NCBI RefSeq assembly: GCF_900100315.1
Contig: NZ_FNFF01000008.1
Coordinates: forward strand, 292,448 to 356,447
Direction: 5' to 3'
From: Streptomyces indicus
Lineage (GTDB): Bacteria > Actinomycetota > Actinomycetes > Streptomycetales > Streptomycetaceae
DNA length: 64,000 nt
Shown: positions 63,911-64,000 of the stretch, piece by piece
How positions within the stretch are numbered: position 1 is the stretch's first letter
Layout: each line of letters opens with the position of its first letter
Notes under the pieces: generated by a model
Told to the model about the DNA's origin: nothing
What the model saw: the letters and a program-made list of their open reading frames with translations, nothing else
Databases searched by the model: none
Position numbers and translations under genes: made by a program

Positions 63911-63985
63911 GTAGCACCGAAAGGCCCTCCCATGGAAGCGAGTTGGACATCAAAGACACCCGGAAGACTGATCGGCATAGTCGAC

Positions 63986-64000
63986 GACACCGGCGAGCTG
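63986..64000 (+). pseudogene. DUF5999 gene, continuation beyond the transposon (partial)
   Basis: The codons for DTGEL at the window edge are the expected continuation of the DUF5999 frame broken at 59231. An ATG at 63932 is in frame with them through transposon sequence, so a chimeric product could start there. The rest is outside the window. Confidence 0.65.

Larger units (their letters stand above)
59232..63985. mobile_element. Tn554-family transposon inserted in the DUF5999 gene
   Basis: Contains the characteristic order tnpA-tnpB-tnpC (two tyrosine recombinases and a small DUF6262 protein) plus a HAD phosphatase gene. Both junctions lie in the host gene: the coding frame breaks after LLFE at about 59231 and resumes with DTGEL at 63986. 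Ends are given to within a few bases. No terminal inverted repeats are evident, as expected for Tn554 relatives. Confidence 0.8.
12819..64000. mobile_element. Composite integrated island (left end in window)
   Basis: Starts at the tRNA 3' fragment and runs past the right edge. It contains broken recombinase, toxin and transposase genes, foreign-looking metabolic genes, a full T4SS-type conjugation region and a Tn554-type transposon. Whether it is one element or several stacked insertions cannot be decided without the right attachment site. Confidence 0.65.

Overview
The window reads as the chromosome of a streptomycete or close relative. It is very GC-rich, uses many GTG and TTG starts, and opens with the PASTA kinase / CrgA / class E sortase / PabA-like cluster that Streptomyces keep near oriC. 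A perfect ParB site (parS) at 10371-10384 and three perfect DnaA boxes at 7420-7619 fit an origin-proximal position.

Core chromosome (1-12.8 kb): pknB, crgA, a DUF881 protein, three class E sortases with a PabA-type amidotransferase, a rhomboid protease, a cyclophilin, a DUF5324 protein, an HTH membrane protein and a DUF4232 lipoprotein. All look intact, and three strong hairpin terminators separate convergent or adjacent genes.

Island boundary (12.82 kb): the last 23 nt of a tRNA (best fit tRNA-Ala) lie at 12819-12841 on the minus strand without the rest of the gene. This is the displaced 3' end left by integration into a tRNA. By this reading everything to the right edge (more than 51 kb) is integrated DNA, and the reconstituted tRNA and the integrase lie beyond the window.

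Left part of the island (12.9-32.2 kb) is an accretion zone. Broken genes (serine recombinase, PIN toxin, GalU-like nucleotidyltransferase, ISAs1 transposase) sit among intact metabolic genes: two similar TerC-family proteins, a PAP2 phosphatase, an MgtE Mg2+ transporter, a DabA/DabB bicarbonate-accumulation pair with an extra 154-residue protein and a divergent HTH regulator, a DUF6671-like protein, a second MurF-type ligase, a Sua5 protein, a sulfotransferase-like protein and a PNPOx-fold protein.

Right part (32.7-59.2 kb) is an integrative conjugative element body. It holds an ImmA / DUF6545 / amidohydrolase operon, an XRE regulator facing a WhiB-HTH-DnaC-like replication and regulation operon, and a T4SS-type transfer operon (VirB8-like proteins, VirB1-like hydrolase, VirB2-like pilin, VirB6-like channel, split VirB4, split VirD4). 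It ends with an HTH / HATPase / DUF6415 / DUF6302 / DUF5999 regulatory cluster. No relaxase is recognisable in the window. A Tn554-type transposon (tnpA-tnpB-tnpC plus a HAD phosphatase gene) is inserted in the DUF5999 gene: the coding frame breaks at about 59231 and its expected continuation reappears in the last 15-18 bases of the window.

The most unusual signals are the split VirB4 and VirD4 ATPases, the duplicated leader with twin inverted repeats at 31.6 and 57.1 kb attached to two unrelated genes, the dab cluster in a Streptomyces island, and an iteron-plus-hairpin block inside a putative replication gene at 39.7-39.9 kb.
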